A DNA stretch of 64,000 bases, taken from positions 7,440,001-7,504,000 of the forward strand of contig CP085826.1 of the NCBI GenBank assembly GCA_020809705.1, read 5' to 3'. How positions within the stretch are numbered: the first letter of the stretch is position 1; each line of letters opens with the position of its first letter. Of this stretch, positions 62,370-64,000 are shown piece by piece. The notes below the pieces were generated by a model. It worked only from the letters and a program-made list of their open reading frames with translations. It was not told the origin of the DNA and made no database searches. This DNA comes from Calonectria ilicicola. Lineage: Eukaryota > Ascomycota > Sordariomycetes > Hypocreales > Nectriaceae. Both the position numbers and the translations under genes were made by a program.

Positions 62370-62851
62370 TTCGCTGGCTAGTGTGAATCAATTGGACTGC
62401 AACCAGGACTCAAACACTTTTAATATCAAGGATAGAATAATAAATTTTATTTTATCTACATGGTGAAACCAGTGTTTTTTTTGATTCTTTTCCCGTGGGG
62501 CCAGCCGATTAAAAATTGAAAAAATGACCCATCGGCCGAAAGTGGGTGACTCCTTTTGAGTCTGAGCTGAATATGCGCTTGGTGGGGCTCTATCGCCCGA
62601 TCACGTCGGCCGAAGTGAAGCGGGACAACACATCACCTCCCGGAACCATCGGAATGACCATATGAGATGAAGCTTTAGCTCAATAGAAGGCCATAGCTTC
62701 ATGACTACTTAAGCCCCCGCATCAGAAACCCACTCTTAGATTGATGCACGCGGCTTCCACGACTCCGCAACCACGTCCCTCATATCCGAACCGAATACTT
62801 CAACAATTCCCAATTTATCACACACCGAAACCTCACACACGCTGGCATAAA
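62370..62851. promoter_or_regulatory. Divergent region, MFS / aldo-keto reductase
   Basis: 482 bp with two TCGGCCGA copies at 62532-62539 and 62606-62613. Both are followed by AAGTG-like sequence (TCGGCCGAAAGTG and TCGGCCGAAGTG), so they form a 74-bp-spaced direct repeat. Probably binding sites of one factor controlling both genes. Confidence 0.5.
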
Positions 62852-64000
62852 ATGACTCAATCCCTTCCTTTCGCAGATATCGAGGTTCCAGTGCCGGGAT
62901 TTGGAGCAATGGGTATGAGCTTTGGTCTGGGCAACAATCTTTCTTTTGAGCAGGCGGAACCCATCTTTTTGAAAGCAATCGAACTTGGATGCACATTCTG
63001 GGATACGGCTGTATATTATAAGCTGAATCTAAAACATAAGTGCATCTCGTTAATATCATGCTAGGTGGTTTACCAGGCGGGAATCAACGAAAAGTTGATT
63101 GGTGACTTCTTCAAGAAACACAATAACCGGGACCAGGTTTTCAGTATGGCGTTTCAAAATTCATTGATACCAGATGGTTACTAAATTCTATTAGTTGCTT
63201 CAAAATGTGGATATGATTGCTTTGGTGACGGAAGTATCACCAATTCACCCTCGCACATCAAATCCTACATTGAAGGAACGATTGAGCGTCTTGGCTCCGC
63301 ACCTGACTTGTATTACCTTCATAGGATCGATCCAAGTCAGTCTGTATAGCTTTTTCGATATATCTATGCTAATTATTTTGAAGATACCCCTCTTGAAGAC
63401 TCTATTATCGCTCTCGACGAGATTCGCCGAGCTGGCAAGACCAAATACATTGGTCTGTCGGAATGTTCAGCCAAAACGCTTCGCAGGGCAAACTCCAGTA
63501 TGAAACCATTTCGTTTCCAACGTACTCCGGTAGCTCACATAGGGGTTTAGTCGCCAGAATCGATGCCGTTCAAGCAGAATACTCCGCCTTTGAACTCATT
63601 CATGAATCTGATAGTCTCATCGCCACTGCAAAGGAACTGGGCATCACTTACGTTGCATACAGCTCACTAGGTCGCGGTTGGCTGGTTGACGATTTTCCAT
63701 ATAAGAGCCCTGAAGATTTCCCCTTGGACGACAATCGCCGTGCTTGTATGTTACCTCCCCTGTAGATTACTCTCCCTGTGACATGCCATGAGTACTAAAG
63801 TACGGTGATTCCAGCTCCTAAATTTCAGGGAGAAAACTTTTACCACAATCTCAAGATCAGAGAGGCAATTGGGAAGTTGGCAGACCGAAAAGGCTGTACA
63901 CTTGGACAGGTGGCATTAGCGTGGGTTTCGTCGCAGGGTATGATCGCAATCCCAGGGACCACCAAAGTGCATCGGTTGGAGGAAAATTGGAATTCTCGGA
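62852..64000 (+). CDS. Aldo-keto reductase, truncated by window end
   Basis: NADPH-dependent oxidoreductase of the AKR superfamily (AKR13/YakC-like group), cut off at base 64000. Exons: 62852-63010, 63065-63143, 63195-63335, 63384-63497, 63551-63745, 63815 to beyond 64000. The catalytic tetrad is present: Asp51 in FWDTA, Tyr56 in VVY, Lys83 in IASKCG and His122 in YYLHRID. IGLSECS and [11 protein letters not shown] mark the cofactor-side strands, and IAIPGTTK marks the NADP-binding loop near the end. The in-frame ATG at 62741 would add a 37-residue leader unlike the family, so 62852 was chosen. Divergent from the broken MFS gene with shared TCGGCCGA sites. Confidence 0.92.

Overview
The window is nuclear DNA of a filamentous ascomycete (Pezizomycotina; probably Sordariomycetes, but the order cannot be settled by eye). 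The grounds are many short GT-AG introns of about 45-80 nt, fungal Zn2Cys6 regulators, a fungal NACHT-type NLR, OPT and ABCC transporters, and a UDP-galactopyranose mutase. Exon boundaries given here were worked out by hand from splice signals, reading phase and family conservation; none is backed by transcript data.

Left part (1 to about 10 kb): widely spaced, GC-richer genes of core type. These are a GABA/amino-acid permease (354-2227), a coactosin-like actin-binding protein (4124-4561) and UDP-galactopyranose mutase (7918-9777), all on the minus strand with 2-3 kb of non-coding DNA between them. From 9.8 to 12.3 kb lies an AT-richer gene desert with a possible decayed transporter. Beyond it the content changes to accessory genes.

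Middle part (12.3-28 kb): a Zn2Cys6 regulator divergent from an epoxide hydrolase, a protein with two zinc-finger-like Cys/His modules, a second Zn2Cys6 regulator, and a NACHT plus WD40-like NLR.

Core accessory locus (28-53 kb): a peptide-processing and transport locus whose gene order is mirrored by functional class: serine carboxypeptidase, metal-dependent amidohydrolase, ACC-synthase-like PLP enzyme, ABCC transporter, then OPT peptide transporter, second ACC-synthase-like PLP enzyme, M61 metallopeptidase, second serine carboxypeptidase. A third Zn2Cys6 regulator closes it. No NRPS, PKS, terpene synthase or obvious RiPP precursor is visible. The simplest reading is uptake of a peptide or peptide conjugate (OPT), trimming by carboxypeptidases, M61 peptidase and amidohydrolase, conversion of the released amino acid by the PLP enzymes, and export or detoxification by the ABCC pump. 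This is inference.

Right part (53-64 kb): a large fungal protein of unknown function, a small carboxymuconolactone-decarboxylase-like protein, an NmrA-like NAD(P)-binding protein, an MFS transporter broken by one in-frame TGA at a conserved Trp position, and an aldo-keto reductase cut by the window end. An 8-bp palindrome (TCGGCCGA) recurs in the two divergent intergenic regions here.

Gene structure is itself notable: a probable 3-nt internal exon inside a zinc-cluster codon block, a 9-nt internal exon in the epoxide hydrolase, a 9-nt first coding exon and a GC-AG intron in the first PLP enzyme, and a tandemly duplicated splice acceptor in a regulator.
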